Below, in pieces: positions 33,203-41,889 of a DNA stretch of 64,000 nucleotides. A program made the translations under genes and the position numbers. Within the stretch, counting starts at the first letter, position 1. Each line of letters begins with the position of its first letter. The stretch comes from JADKIH01 sp031417395. GTDB taxonomy: Bacteria; Bacteroidota; Bacteroidia; AKYH767-A; 2013-40CM-41-45. The notes under the pieces are model-generated. The model saw only the letters and a list, made by a program, of their open reading frames with translations. It was not told the origin of the DNA and searched no databases. The DNA is taken from NCBI GenBank assembly GCA_031417395.1, contig JANOVM010000075.1, positions 7,037 to 71,036 on the forward strand, read 5' to 3'.

Positions 33203-34621
33203 ATGTTAATTTCCCGAACAACTTTAAGCACAAGTTTGCTTTTTATATTTTACTACTCGCATGTGTTTTCTCAAGATTATAAACTCTTTTATACTGCAGG
33301 GGAATATCAATTCGGTATAACTTCCATGACTAAAGATCCCGGTAATAGGTATCTGCTTGCCGGTGATAAACAAGGAACTATATATTTTCATGATTTAAAT
33401 TCCGGCCAATTACTTAAAAAAGTTAAAGCACATGGAGCTGCTGTAAGCCACATGCAATTCAATTCAACCGGACAACTGCTTATTTCCTCTACCAATGATG
33501 GAGAGATAAAAATATACGATTTCAACAAAGAGCGTATTATTCAGGCTATTTATTCTCCCGATTATTCCGGAATTAATTTTGTCCTTTTCTCAATAGCAGA
33601 TGGATTTATTTATTTTAATGGATACAACAAACTTTTTAAAACACGATCAGATCTTACGCAAAGCGTTTTCGAAGTTAGCCATGAAACAGATACTATTCAA
33701 GATGCCATAATTACCGTTGACAGAAGTGCTCTTATTTATGCTGTTGGCAGCTATCTCAAAGTTATGAATACCAGGACTGATGCAGTAAGCCAGGTTTTAA
33801 ATACAGGAGGATCTAAAATTAAAAAAGTCACCTTAATAAACACTAACTTGCTAGCTACATGGAGTGAAGATGGCACTATATTTTTCTGGCGTTATACGAT
33901 TGGACAGTTGGACCCAAAACCGGTTTTCTTTCTGAAGGCAGGATTACCTGCAACAATGAATTTTTCAGAAAGCGGTAAATTAATGTGTTCGGGTAACATA
34001 GGAAATTGGGCCAGGATCTGGAAGCCTATGGATAGAGTCATTATTCAGGAATTATTTGCGCATAAAGCAACCGTAACTTCTGCTGTTTTTGGAATAAACG
34101 ATTCAAATCTTTTTACAGGAAGCCTCGATGGAAAAATACTCCTCTGGAGAAACGATAGCATGCCCGTACCCCCTGTAAAAAATGAAGCTGCAAAAATGGA
34201 TTTGTCTAAAGATTCAATTACTTTAAAACCGATTAAACCTGAAACCGAAAAAAATAATTTAAATGCGCCGGAGTTTATTTCAGGAAGAAAGGTAATTTCC
34301 AATCAAAAAATAGAAATTACTTCACCGAATATCGATATCTATGTTTACGATAATTCTTCAAACGATGGAGATACAATGTCCTTGTATTTTAATGGACAAT
34401 GGATTTTAAACCACTATGGAGTTACAAAAATAAAAAGGAAAGTTAACCTCACTTTAACTCCAAACTCTAACAACTTTTTAGTGCTTTTTGCAGACAACCT
34501 GGGAAAAACACCTCCTAATACCGCTGTTATTGAGTTTAAAGAAGGAAATACAAATAAAATTTTCAGACTTTCATCCGATATGAAAAGCTGTAGTTCTATT
34601 AATTTCTTTTACAAAAAGTAA
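33203..34621 (+). CDS. Secreted WD40-repeat protein with C-terminal beta domain
   Basis: A 472-residue protein with a signal peptide ending near 'SHVFSQ'. About residues 30-325 form a WD40-type propeller: 'MQFNSTGQLLISSTNDGEIKIYDF', 'LLATWSEDGTIFFWRY', 'GNIGNWARIWKP' and 'NLFTGSLDGKILLWRND' (shown in parts). The last ~105 residues are a separate domain with 'NIDIYVYDNSSNDGDTMSLYFNG', 'LTPNSNNFLVLFADNLG' and 'PPNTAVIEF' motifs. I recognise this domain from other periplasmic Bacteroidota proteins, where it follows propeller or caspase-like domains, but its function is not known. A protein-protein scaffold is likely. Confidence 0.8.
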   Translation: MLISRTTLSTSLLFIFYYSHVFSQDYKLFYTAGEYQFGITSMTKDPGNRYLLAGDKQGTIYFHDLNSGQLLKKVKAHGAAVSHMQFNSTGQLLISSTNDGEIKIYDFNKERIIQAIYSPDYSGINFVLFSIADGFIYFNGYNKLFKTRSDLTQSVFEVSHETDTIQDAIITVDRSALIYAVGSYLKVMNTRTDAVSQVLNTGGSKIKKVTLINTNLLATWSEDGTIFFWRYTIGQLDPKPVFFLKAGLPATMNFSESGKLMCSGNIGNWARIWKPMDRVIIQELFAHKATVTSAVFGINDSNLFTGSLDGKILLWRNDSMPVPPVKNEAAKMDLSKDSITLKPIKPETEKNNLNAPEFISGRKVISNQKIEITSPNIDIYVYDNSSNDGDTMSLYFNGQWILNHYGVTKIKRKVNLTLTPNSNNFLVLFADNLGKTPPNTAVIEFKEGNTNKIFRLSSDMKSCSSINFFYKK

Positions 34622-34697
34622 GATGAAATAAAAGTTGAGAAATTTATTGTATTTTCAACCCCATAACTTATTTATATAATTAATCTAATCATACTCT

Positions 34698-36029
34698 ATG
34701 AAAAAAATAATTACCTCTTTATGCATCATTTTCCCGCTATTAATTTCCGGAATAAAAGCTCAGGTTTGGGATCCCCTCAGTACCGGTTTGGGTATTTCAA
34801 GTGCAACAGTTAAAGCAGTTGCAGTTGATGGAGCCGGAAATATCTATGCAGGTGGCACATTTACCGGAGCAATAAATTATATTGCCAAATGGCCTGCCGG
34901 TGGATCTGCCTGGGCAAGTGTTGGTGCCGATCTGGACGGACCTGTTTTTGCAATAACAATTAAGGCAATAAATGAAATTTATGTTGGTGGAGCATTTATT
35001 ATGGCGGGAACAACAACAGTTAATCACATTGCTTTGTTGAATAATTCTACTTGGAGCGCATTAGGAGGCGGTCTCGATGGAAATGTAAATTGTATTTTTT
35101 ATGAAAATTTTGGCGGCGGAACAATATTTGCCGGAGGGTCATTTATAAACTCCGGAACAACAACATTGAATCGTGTTGGAAAATGGCAAAATAGCACCTG
35201 GATTGCATTAGGTAGCGGAGTTAGTTCTACAGTAAATGCAATCACCGAAAATGGAGGATTTTTTGTAGGTACTGACGATCAAGCGAACCCTGTGAAAAAA
35301 TTTGATGGAACCGCTTGGAGTAACGTTACAGGAATTTCAAGTGGCAAAGTCTATTCACTTGCATCTTATAATAATGAACTCTATGCCGGCGGCGATTTCA
35401 CTTCCCCAACATCGGCTGCCTCTAAATACGATGCTATAAGTTCTACCTGGAGTACTATTCAAACTCAATTCAACGTTGGTGATAAAATATATGCTATGTA
35501 CGTTCGTAATGGAGTTTTATATCTTGGTGGTAAGTTTAATAATTTGGGTATAAATAATAAGAAGTCCTCTTTTGCAGCGAAAAAAACTACCACTAACAAC
35601 CCTATTCAATCCATAACGGATACTTCAAGCAAACTTAATGACGAAGTATATGCCATTACCAGCCAAAGCGACGGCAAATTAATTGTTGGCGGTAAATTTA
35701 CAACTCCAAATCATATAGCCAGAACATCTCTCTCAGTAATAGGTATTGATGAAATTAGCAACATTGTTGTAAGCAAAAACTTTTACCCTAATCCTGTTAG
35801 TTCAATTGCACATCTATCTATAACTACAACAGTTCGTTTATTAAAACCTGAGTTAAAAATTTATGACCTTCAATCTCGATTGCTAACAGAAATTCGTTTG
35901 GAAAAGGAAACTAATGGAAAGGAAATTAATTTTTCCTTCGACTGCTCTGCGCTCCCCAAGGGAAATTACTTCTATGTACTCTCTGAAGATGGAAAATCTG
36001 TATTATCAGATCCATTCATCGTTGAATAA
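34698..36029 (+). CDS. Secreted beta-propeller-like protein with T9SS sorting domain
   Basis: A 443-residue protein with a signal peptide (MKKIITSLCIIFPLLISGIKAQ). About residues 25-345 contain repeats with 'IYAGGTFTG', 'IYVGGAFIMAG', 'IFAGGSFINSG', 'LYAGGDFTSP', 'LYLGGKFNNLG' and 'LIVGGKFTTP', seven-odd copies with 'W..G.....' linkers. The end is a type A sorting domain ('NFYPNPVSSIAHLSI', 'LKIYDLQSRLLTEI', 'LPKGNYFYVLSEDG', 'VLSDPFIVE'). It is a paralogue, by repeat type, of the protein cut by the left edge. A surface adhesin or recognition role is inference. Confidence 0.82.
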   Translation: MKKIITSLCIIFPLLISGIKAQVWDPLSTGLGISSATVKAVAVDGAGNIYAGGTFTGAINYIAKWPAGGSAWASVGADLDGPVFAITIKAINEIYVGGAFIMAGTTTVNHIALLNNSTWSALGGGLDGNVNCIFYENFGGGTIFAGGSFINSGTTTLNRVGKWQNSTWIALGSGVSSTVNAITENGGFFVGTDDQANPVKKFDGTAWSNVTGISSGKVYSLASYNNELYAGGDFTSPTSAASKYDAISSTWSTIQTQFNVGDKIYAMYVRNGVLYLGGKFNNLGINNKKSSFAAKKTTTNNPIQSITDTSSKLNDEVYAITSQSDGKLIVGGKFTTPNHIARTSLSVIGIDEISNIVVSKNFYPNPVSSIAHLSITTTVRLLKPELKIYDLQSRLLTEIRLEKETNGKEINFSFDCSALPKGNYFYVLSEDGKSVLSDPFIVE

Positions 36030-36049
36030 ATAATAAAACTATATTCTTT

Positions 36050-36077
36050 AAAAGCCGGTCGAACAGCCCGGCTTTTT
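36050..36077 (+). terminator. Intrinsic terminator
   Basis: Stem GCCGG (36054-36058)/CCGGC (36068-36072), extended by A-T pairs on both sides, followed by TTTTT from 36073. It lies 20 bases after the stop of the T9SS protein gene. Confidence 0.85.
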
Positions 36078-36159
36078 CTTTTTATTTTTTTTGCATATTA
36101 TTTTATTTATTTAGTCTAAACAGTCAATTTTAATCTTATCTTAGAGTTACTGTATAATT

Positions 36160-37533
36160 ATGAAATTTGCCATTATAGATATTGAGACGACGGGAAGCAA
36201 ACCCGGAAGCGGACGCATTACAGAGGTTGCAATATATCTTCACGATGGGGAGAAAATAATCAATGAGTTTTGCAGCCTGATTAATCCTGAATCTTTTATC
36301 CCGCCATTTATATCAAGACTTACCGGTATCAGCAATGAAATGGTTGAAAATGCTCCTAAATTTCATGAAATTGCAAGACAAATTGTTGATATAACTGATG
36401 GTGCCGTATTTGTTGCTCACAATGCAGCATTTGATTACAACTTCATCAGGCAGGAATTCAAATCACTCGGATTTAACTTTGCCCGCGATTATTTTTGTAC
36501 GCTTCAAGTTAGCCGCCAAATGCTTCCCGGCCTTCCATCCTACAGCTTAGGAAAACTTTGCAGCTCTTTAAACATTGAAATTGAAAATCGCCACCGCGCC
36601 CATGGCGATGCACTGGCAACTGTCAGACTTTTTGAGCTTCTATGTGAAAAATCCTCCAATGAAAACCTTATTACAGATTTTATTAAAAACGATTATTTAA
36701 ATCTTCGTTTTCCTCCAGAATTCAATAGAAGTATTATTGATACACTCCCCGAAAATGCCGGAGTTTACTACTTGCATGATTCAAAGGGCAATGTCATTTA
36801 TATTGGGAAAAGCAACAATATCAGGAAAAGAATTTTAAGTCATTTTAATAATAAAAAAAGTCGCAGACATATTGATATGAGGAATGCCATTTCGGATATT
36901 TCATTCGAAGAAACAGGAAATGAATTAATAGCTTTGCTTTTAGAGTCTGAAGAGATAAAAAAACAAAAACCATTTTATAATAGGACTCAAAAAAGAGTTA
37001 GTCAGAATTACGGAATTTATTTGAAGCAAGCTGAAATGGATTATCAAAAGTTGTTTCTATCAAAAAGAAACACAACAGACGAACATTTGTGTGCTGTTAA
37101 TTCATACGAACATGGACTTCACGTACTGGAAAAATTAGTTCAAAAATTTAATCTTTGTGCAAAATATTGCGGAGCAGATGATAATGTCAACGCTTGCTTT
37201 GGTTATACCGTTAAGCAATGCAAAGGCGCTTGCCTTGGTAAAGAGGATGCTGAATTGTATAATCAAAGAGTAGTCAAAGCAATAAAAAGCTTAAGCTATT
37301 CTGAAAAAAATTTTATGATAGTTGGAGAAGGCAGATCCTCTTCTGAAAAATCAATTGTTCAGGTTGAAAAGGGGAAATACAAAGGCTATGGCTTCGTTGA
37401 AACCGAAAATGCAAATATCGATTTGGAAAACCTCAAAGCCTCCATTAAATTCAAAAACGATAACAGAGACGTAAATCAGATTATTCAACGTTTTTTGAAA
37501 AGTTCGAAAAAAGAGAATATTATCCTTTACTAG
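36160..37533 (+). CDS. DnaQ-like exonuclease fused to GIY-YIG/UvrC-like nuclease
   Basis: A 457-residue protein. Residues 1-165 are a DEDD 3'-5' exonuclease like DNA polymerase III epsilon: 'AIIDIETTG' (3-11), 'FVAHNAAFDYNF' and 'HRAHGDALATVRLF' supply the acidic and His residues. Residues about 195-285 form a GIY-YIG nuclease ('NAGVYYLHDSKGNVIYIGKSN'-type start). A C-terminal region has Cys333, 337, 346, 354 and 358; the last three (Cx7Cx3C in 'CFGYTVKQCKGAC') fit the iron-sulfur cysteine spacing of UvrC. It is likely a repair nuclease that cuts near a lesion and trims. Such fusions are known in several phyla; the substrate here is unknown. The redoxin gene follows after 35 bases. Confidence 0.9.
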   Translation: MKFAIIDIETTGSKPGSGRITEVAIYLHDGEKIINEFCSLINPESFIPPFISRLTGISNEMVENAPKFHEIARQIVDITDGAVFVAHNAAFDYNFIRQEFKSLGFNFARDYFCTLQVSRQMLPGLPSYSLGKLCSSLNIEIENRHRAHGDALATVRLFELLCEKSSNENLITDFIKNDYLNLRFPPEFNRSIIDTLPENAGVYYLHDSKGNVIYIGKSNNIRKRILSHFNNKKSRRHIDMRNAISDISFEETGNELIALLLESEEIKKQKPFYNRTQKRVSQNYGIYLKQAEMDYQKLFLSKRNTTDEHLCAVNSYEHGLHVLEKLVQKFNLCAKYCGADDNVNACFGYTVKQCKGACLGKEDAELYNQRVVKAIKSLSYSEKNFMIVGEGRSSSEKSIVQVEKGKYKGYGFVETENANIDLENLKASIKFKNDNRDVNQIIQRFLKSSKKENIILY

Positions 37534-37568
37534 TCAATCAAAATTTCCAGCTTCTTAAACTATTAATT

Positions 37569-38144
37569 ATGCGATTAATTTCAAAACCGGTGATTGTAAT
37601 GTTGTTTCTGCTAATATCCATTCCCGGTTATTCCCAAAATTCTCTTTTTCAATTTAAGCTACCCAATCTTCAGGATAAAATATTTTTGTTTTCCGACCTT
37701 GAAAAATATAAAGCAATTGCTTTTGTTTTTTTATTGAGCGACTGTCCGGCTTCACAGGACTATACTTTAACTTTAAATGAGCTTTACCTAAAATACAAAG
37801 CAAATAATATAGAATTCATCGGTGTTTTTCCGGGTAAATTTTCTAAAGATGAGGAATTACTGAAATTTCAAAAACTATATAGAATTACGTTTCCTTTGGT
37901 CAAAGATCCTGATATGGTTTTCACAAAATGGCTTGGAGCGAAGATTGTACCGGCATGTTTTCTTCTTGATAATAAAGAAAGCGTTGTCTATAAAGGCAGG
38001 ATAAACGATTGGTTATTTGCTTTAGGTAAAAAAAGAATGCAAATTACTCAAAACAACCTGGAAGATGCTTTAAACAGTATTGTCAAAAATAAAACTCTAA
38101 AATTAAAAGAGACCACTCCTATTGGATGTATTCTTGAATACTAA
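37569..38144 (+). CDS. Secreted redoxin (AhpC/TSA-like thioredoxin fold)
   Basis: A 191-residue protein with a signal peptide (MRLISKPVIVMLFLLISIPGYSQ). The thioredoxin-like fold has 'FVFLLSDCPASQDYTLTLNELYLKY', in parts, with a single Cys in 'SDCPAS' rather than CxxC. Other landmarks are 'VFPGKFSKDEELL', 'FPLVKDPDMVF', the cis-Pro region 'KIVPACFLLD' and a C-terminal 'PIGCILEY'. It resembles redoxins encoded beside heme/copper monooxygenase-like proteins in Bacteroidota and Planctomycetes. Its stop lies 13 bases before the ATG of the next gene, so they are probably one operon. Its job could be reducing or delivering electrons to that protein; this is inference. Confidence 0.8.
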   Translation: MRLISKPVIVMLFLLISIPGYSQNSLFQFKLPNLQDKIFLFSDLEKYKAIAFVFLLSDCPASQDYTLTLNELYLKYKANNIEFIGVFPGKFSKDEELLKFQKLYRITFPLVKDPDMVFTKWLGAKIVPACFLLDNKESVVYKGRINDWLFALGKKRMQITQNNLEDALNSIVKNKTLKLKETTPIGCILEY

Positions 38145-38157
38145 AATTTTATTCTTT

Positions 38158-39534
38158 ATGAGGCTTTTAAAAAGAACGGCTTTTCTTTTTCTAATTATCC
38201 TATGGAGCTTTAATCAAATGTCTTGTAATCAAAAAACTAATGACGTTGATTCAAATGCTCCGCTCACATTTTCAAAAGAAATTGCACCAATAATTTATAA
38301 ACATTGCACTCCTTGTCATCGACCCGGCTCCGGTGCACCGTTTGACCTCCTTACATATAAGGACGTCAAAGATCACATTCATACAATACAGCAAGCAGTA
38401 AATGAACGATTAATGCCTCCCTGGCCGGCCGATACAGGCTATTCCCATTTCATTGGAGAGAAAGTCCTAACCGAAGGTGAGTTGAATCAGTTAAATAAAT
38501 GGATTTCTAATGGGGCACCGGAAGGTAATCCGGCGGAAACCCCTCCTCTGCCAAAACTTTTTAACCAAAGTAATTTTGGAAAACCGGACCTTGTATTAAA
38601 AATCAGAAAACCATTCTTTATTAAAGGGAACAATAAGGATAATTTTATCATGCTTAAAATTCCTTATGAATTATCTGCCGATACATTTATTCGTGCAATT
38701 GAAATTGTTCCCGGAAATAAAAAATTAGTTCATCATATAAATACTCATTTGATTCAATATGCTCCCGGAGCAAAGAAAAATATATTCTCAGGAGTTCCAT
38801 TTGTAGATACTGAAAAGGACAACAAACAATCAGCCTTTAAAAAACTAAGCCTTCAAAACGACGACGGCACCTATCCCTTACTTATTCCTTCGGTAACAAA
38901 TTACCTTCCGGGTGTGGAAACATCGTTTTACCCTGATGGAATTGGAGGTTATAGAATGAGTAAATCCGGAGCCTTGCTTCTCGATAATATTCATTATGGC
39001 CCTAGCCCGGTTGATACAAGTGACGAAACTTCCTTTAACATTTTTTTCAGTCCGAAAGCCCCAGTTAGACCTGTGAAAGAATTTATTCTTGGTACCAGTG
39101 GCATCTCTACTGTTGAGCCACCTTTAATCATACCTCCCGGTGAAGTGAAAAAGTTTACAACTTCATATTTAGTGCCGGAAGATATTTCATTAGTAACAAT
39201 TAATCCCCATATGCATTTATTGGGCTCTTCTTTTCTTGCCTATGTAGTTTCTTCCGTCGGGGATACAATTCCATTAATTCGTATTCCAAAATGGGATTTT
39301 CGCTGGCAATATTTTTATACATTTGAAAAAATGGTAAAGATATCCGCCGGTTCAACCATTGTTGCTGAAGGTGTTTATGATAATACTGAAAACAATCCAC
39401 TTCTGCCTTTTCACCCTCCAAGAACTATTTCTGAAAGGGAAGGAAGTATGAGAACCACCGATGAAATGTTTCAGTTCATTTGCACATTTCTTCCTTACCG
39501 CGCAGGTGATGAAAACATATCGTTGGAAAAATAA
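38158..39534 (+). CDS. Lipoprotein with c-type heme site and copper monooxygenase-like domain
   Basis: The ATG at 38158 (MRLLKRTAFLFL) is preferred over a TTG-type start at 38122 within the redoxin gene. The 458-residue product has a lipobox-like 'QMSCNQ'. One c-type heme-binding motif follows ('HCTPCHRPGSGAPF', CxxCH), with 'LMPPWPADTGYSHF' as an axial-ligand region. The C-terminal ~300 residues resemble the type II ascorbate-dependent copper monooxygenases (PHM/DBH): 'KLVHHINTHLI' and 'INPHMHLLGSSFLAYV', then 'IRIPKWDFRWQYFY'. It appears to be an envelope protein pairing a cytochrome with a copper domain. The substrate is unknown. Confidence 0.8.
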   Translation: MRLLKRTAFLFLIILWSFNQMSCNQKTNDVDSNAPLTFSKEIAPIIYKHCTPCHRPGSGAPFDLLTYKDVKDHIHTIQQAVNERLMPPWPADTGYSHFIGEKVLTEGELNQLNKWISNGAPEGNPAETPPLPKLFNQSNFGKPDLVLKIRKPFFIKGNNKDNFIMLKIPYELSADTFIRAIEIVPGNKKLVHHINTHLIQYAPGAKKNIFSGVPFVDTEKDNKQSAFKKLSLQNDDGTYPLLIPSVTNYLPGVETSFYPDGIGGYRMSKSGALLLDNIHYGPSPVDTSDETSFNIFFSPKAPVRPVKEFILGTSGISTVEPPLIIPPGEVKKFTTSYLVPEDISLVTINPHMHLLGSSFLAYVVSSVGDTIPLIRIPKWDFRWQYFYTFEKMVKISAGSTIVAEGVYDNTENNPLLPFHPPRTISEREGSMRTTDEMFQFICTFLPYRAGDENISLEK

Positions 39535-39540
39535 TTCCAT

Positions 39541-39996
39541 ATGAATACACATTCCTTAAAATATCAATTAATAATTCCCACGACGAAAAGGGAACTTAAA
39601 CTTTATTATGATTTACGATTTGATGTTTTAAGAAAAGCCTGGAAGCAGCCTAAAAAAAGTGTAAAAGATGAATGGGAAGATATTTCTTTGCACGTTCTAA
39701 TGTTGAATGAAAATGGCGAAGCAATTGCAACAGGGCGGCTTCAGTTTAACTCAGATCAGGAAGGTCAAATTCGCTCTATGGCTGTCAAAGAAAATTACAG
39801 AAACCATGGACTTGGCACAATTTTATTGCGCTTCCTGGAGGAGCAAGCCTTGGAAAAGAAACTTTCAAGAATAATTCTTGATGCCCGTGATAAAGCTGTT
39901 CACTTCTATGAAAAAAACGGTTATGTTTCTGAAGGTCCATCTTATACCCTCTTTGAGGAAATACCTCATGTAAAAATGTCTAAGCAATTAATTTAA
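39541..39996 (+). CDS. GNAT N-acetyltransferase
   Basis: A 151-residue GNAT protein. The acetyl-CoA site is 'IRSMAVKENYRNHGLGTILLRFLE' (the R/Q-x-x-G-x-G/A motif as RNHGLG), followed by 'IILDARDKAVHFYEKNGYVSEG'. The substrate is unknown. It starts 6 bases after the preceding gene's stop on the same strand and converges on the PhoR-like gene. Confidence 0.85.
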   Translation: MNTHSLKYQLIIPTTKRELKLYYDLRFDVLRKAWKQPKKSVKDEWEDISLHVLMLNENGEAIATGRLQFNSDQEGQIRSMAVKENYRNHGLGTILLRFLEEQALEKKLSRIILDARDKAVHFYEKNGYVSEGPSYTLFEEIPHVKMSKQLI

Positions 39997-40023
39997 TTAA
40001 TGAAAGCTTTATGCTAAAAACTC

Positions 40024-41103
40024 TTAGTTTACCTTCTTTAAAGTAAAAGCAAAAGTTGTTCCTATTCCCACAGTACTTCTAACATTGATTTTTTGTCCAT
40101 GGGCTTCAATAATATGTTTAACAATGGACAAGCCAAGTCCTGTTCCTCCCTGTTCTCTTGATCTGCTTTTATCAACTCTGTAGAAACGCTCGAAAATTCT
40201 GGGCAGATGGGTAGAATCGATGCCGATTCCATTATCGGTAACTTCAATAAGAATATTTTTATCCATATCGTAGAAGCCAACACGGGTAGAGCCACCCTTT
40301 TTTCCGTATTTGATGGAGTTAATAATAAGATTGGTAAGAACCTGTCTGATTTTTTCTTTATCGCCATAAACATATAGAGCTGCATCTCTATCGTCCTTTA
40401 AAGAAAGACTTATGTTCATTTCTTTAGCTCTGAGTTCCGTTGTTTCAAATACATCTCTTACCAATTCATGCAAATCAAATGTTCGCTGATCAAGAGTTAA
40501 CTCTCCGCTTTCAAGCTTTGAAATTGCTTCTAAGTCTTCAACAATAAGGCACAGTCTTTCTACCGATCGTGAAGCACGTTGAAGGTAATTCATATTTACT
40601 TCAGGGTCTGTAAGAGCTCCTTCCATAAGCGTGTGAATATAACCCTGAATATTAAAGAGAGGAGTTTTTAACTCATGTGAAACATTTCCCAAAAACTCTT
40701 TCCTGAAATTCTCCATTCTTTTTAGCTCAGCAATTTCCTTAGAACTATCCTGTTGCCATTCAAGTACTTCTTTGCTGACATTTGCTATTACATCCTCTTG
40801 ATTTGCAACCTTCTCCCATGCTTTCTCTTTCGTATTCTTTGAAGTGGAAATTGTTTTATAAATCAGTTTAATTTTCCTGTAAATAAAGAAATTTAATAAG
40901 TACCGGAATATAAAATAAGAGCTGCCAAAACAGGAAACGAAAATTAATCCGACAGTAAATAACCGGGAATAAATATTACTTTCATTAATAAGTATAAACG
41001 CTGTAATTGCAACAATAATTGAAATCAAAGCAGATGCAAATAGCGCCAGTCTTGCAGGAGTTGGATTCTTAATTACAGGAATTGCTAATCTATTTTCTAT
41101 CAA
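40024..41103 (-). CDS. PhoR-like sensor histidine kinase
   Basis: A 359-residue kinase with two N-terminal transmembrane segments (about 18-40 and 48-72). A dimerisation/phosphoacceptor domain has His143 in 'LGNVSHELKTPLF'. The ATPase shows the N box 'LTNLIINSIKYGK', G1 'EVTDNGIGID', F box 'FERFYRVD' and G2 'GTGLGLSIVKHI'. There is little periplasmic sequence between the membrane segments, so the signal is not obvious. It follows its regulator gene after 20 bases. The arrangement and sequence resemble PhoB-PhoR, the phosphate-starvation pair, but no pst genes are nearby, so I leave the symbol blank. Confidence 0.9.
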   Translation of the reverse strand: MIENRLAIPVIKNPTPARLALFASALISIIVAITAFILINESNIYSRLFTVGLIFVSCFGSSYFIFRYLLNFFIYRKIKLIYKTISTSKNTKEKAWEKVANQEDVIANVSKEVLEWQQDSSKEIAELKRMENFRKEFLGNVSHELKTPLFNIQGYIHTLMEGALTDPEVNMNYLQRASRSVERLCLIVEDLEAISKLESGELTLDQRTFDLHELVRDVFETTELRAKEMNISLSLKDDRDAALYVYGDKEKIRQVLTNLIINSIKYGKKGGSTRVGFYDMDKNILIEVTDNGIGIDSTHLPRIFERFYRVDKSRSREQGGTGLGLSIVKHIIEAHGQKINVRSTVGIGTTFAFTLKKVN

Positions 41104-41122
41104 TTAGAAAAAACTATTAAAA

Positions 41123-41812
41123 TTAAAAATCAAATTTATACCCAATGCCCTTAACTGTTCGAATGAGGTCTTCGCCAAGTTTCTCTCTTAGTTTTCGAAT
41201 ATGCACATCAATAGTTCTATCCCCAACAACTACTTCTTTACCCCAAACTCTGTCCAGAATTTCGTCCCGGGTAAAAACCTTGCCCGGCTTAGAAGCCAGC
41301 ATGGCAAGTAATTCAAATTCCTTTCGTGGTAGTTCAATTTTTTCTTCGCCTCTTAATACCAGGTATTGATCTCTGTCAATTTGAATATCTCCAACAAATA
41401 AAACATTCTCCTTCGTCTGCGGTTTATCAGACTTCTGATTTACCCTTCTGAACAAAGCATTTATTCTGCTTATTAATACACGGGGTTTAATTGGCTTTGT
41501 TATGTAATCATCAGCACCAACTTCAAAGCCTGCAATTTGAGAATAATCTTCATTTCGTGCTGTCAAAAAAGCAATCAATGTATTGCTAAATTCAGGCATG
41601 TCTCTGAGTAACCGGCAAGTTTCAATACCGTCCATTTCAGGCATCATTATATCTAGAATTATTAGATCAGGATGCTCCTTTTGTGCAATTTTAATCGCTT
41701 CCTTCCCGTTCGTGGCTTTTGAAACTTCGTAATTTTCTTTCTTTAGATTATACTCCATGAACTCTAAAATATCCGGCTCATCATCAACAAGCAATATTTT
41801 TTGTTTCATCAT
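41123..41812 (-). CDS. OmpR/PhoB-type response regulator
   Basis: A 229-residue regulator: a receiver (1-120) with acidic Asp10-Asp11, phosphoacceptor Asp54 in 'LIILDIMMPEMDG', Thr at 'AFLTAR' and Lys at 'YITKPI'. It is followed by a winged-helix DNA-binding domain ('ELPRKEFELLAMLASKPGKVFTR', in parts, and 'VDVHIRKLREKLG'-type 'DRTIDVHIRKLREKLGED'). The start may be the first or second Met. It pairs with the sensor kinase at 40024-41103, 20 bases downstream. Confidence 0.92.
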   Translation of the reverse strand: MMKQKILLVDDEPDILEFMEYNLKKENYEVSKATNGKEAIKIAQKEHPDLIILDIMMPEMDGIETCRLLRDMPEFSNTLIAFLTARNEDYSQIAGFEVGADDYITKPIKPRVLISRINALFRRVNQKSDKPQTKENVLFVGDIQIDRDQYLVLRGEEKIELPRKEFELLAMLASKPGKVFTRDEILDRVWGKEVVVGDRTIDVHIRKLREKLGEDLIRTVKGIGYKFDF

Positions 41813-41889
41813 TGCATTTTTTGGTGAAAATATTGCTTTTCCTGAGTATCCATGTTAATTAATAGTAAAGAAATGATTATTTTTTAATT

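Noticed and set aside
40024..41812. Phosphate regulon assignment (phoB/phoR) as certain
   Set aside because: Sequence and layout resemble PhoB/PhoR, but no pst, phoU or phosphatase genes are nearby and the sensor has little periplasmic sequence.
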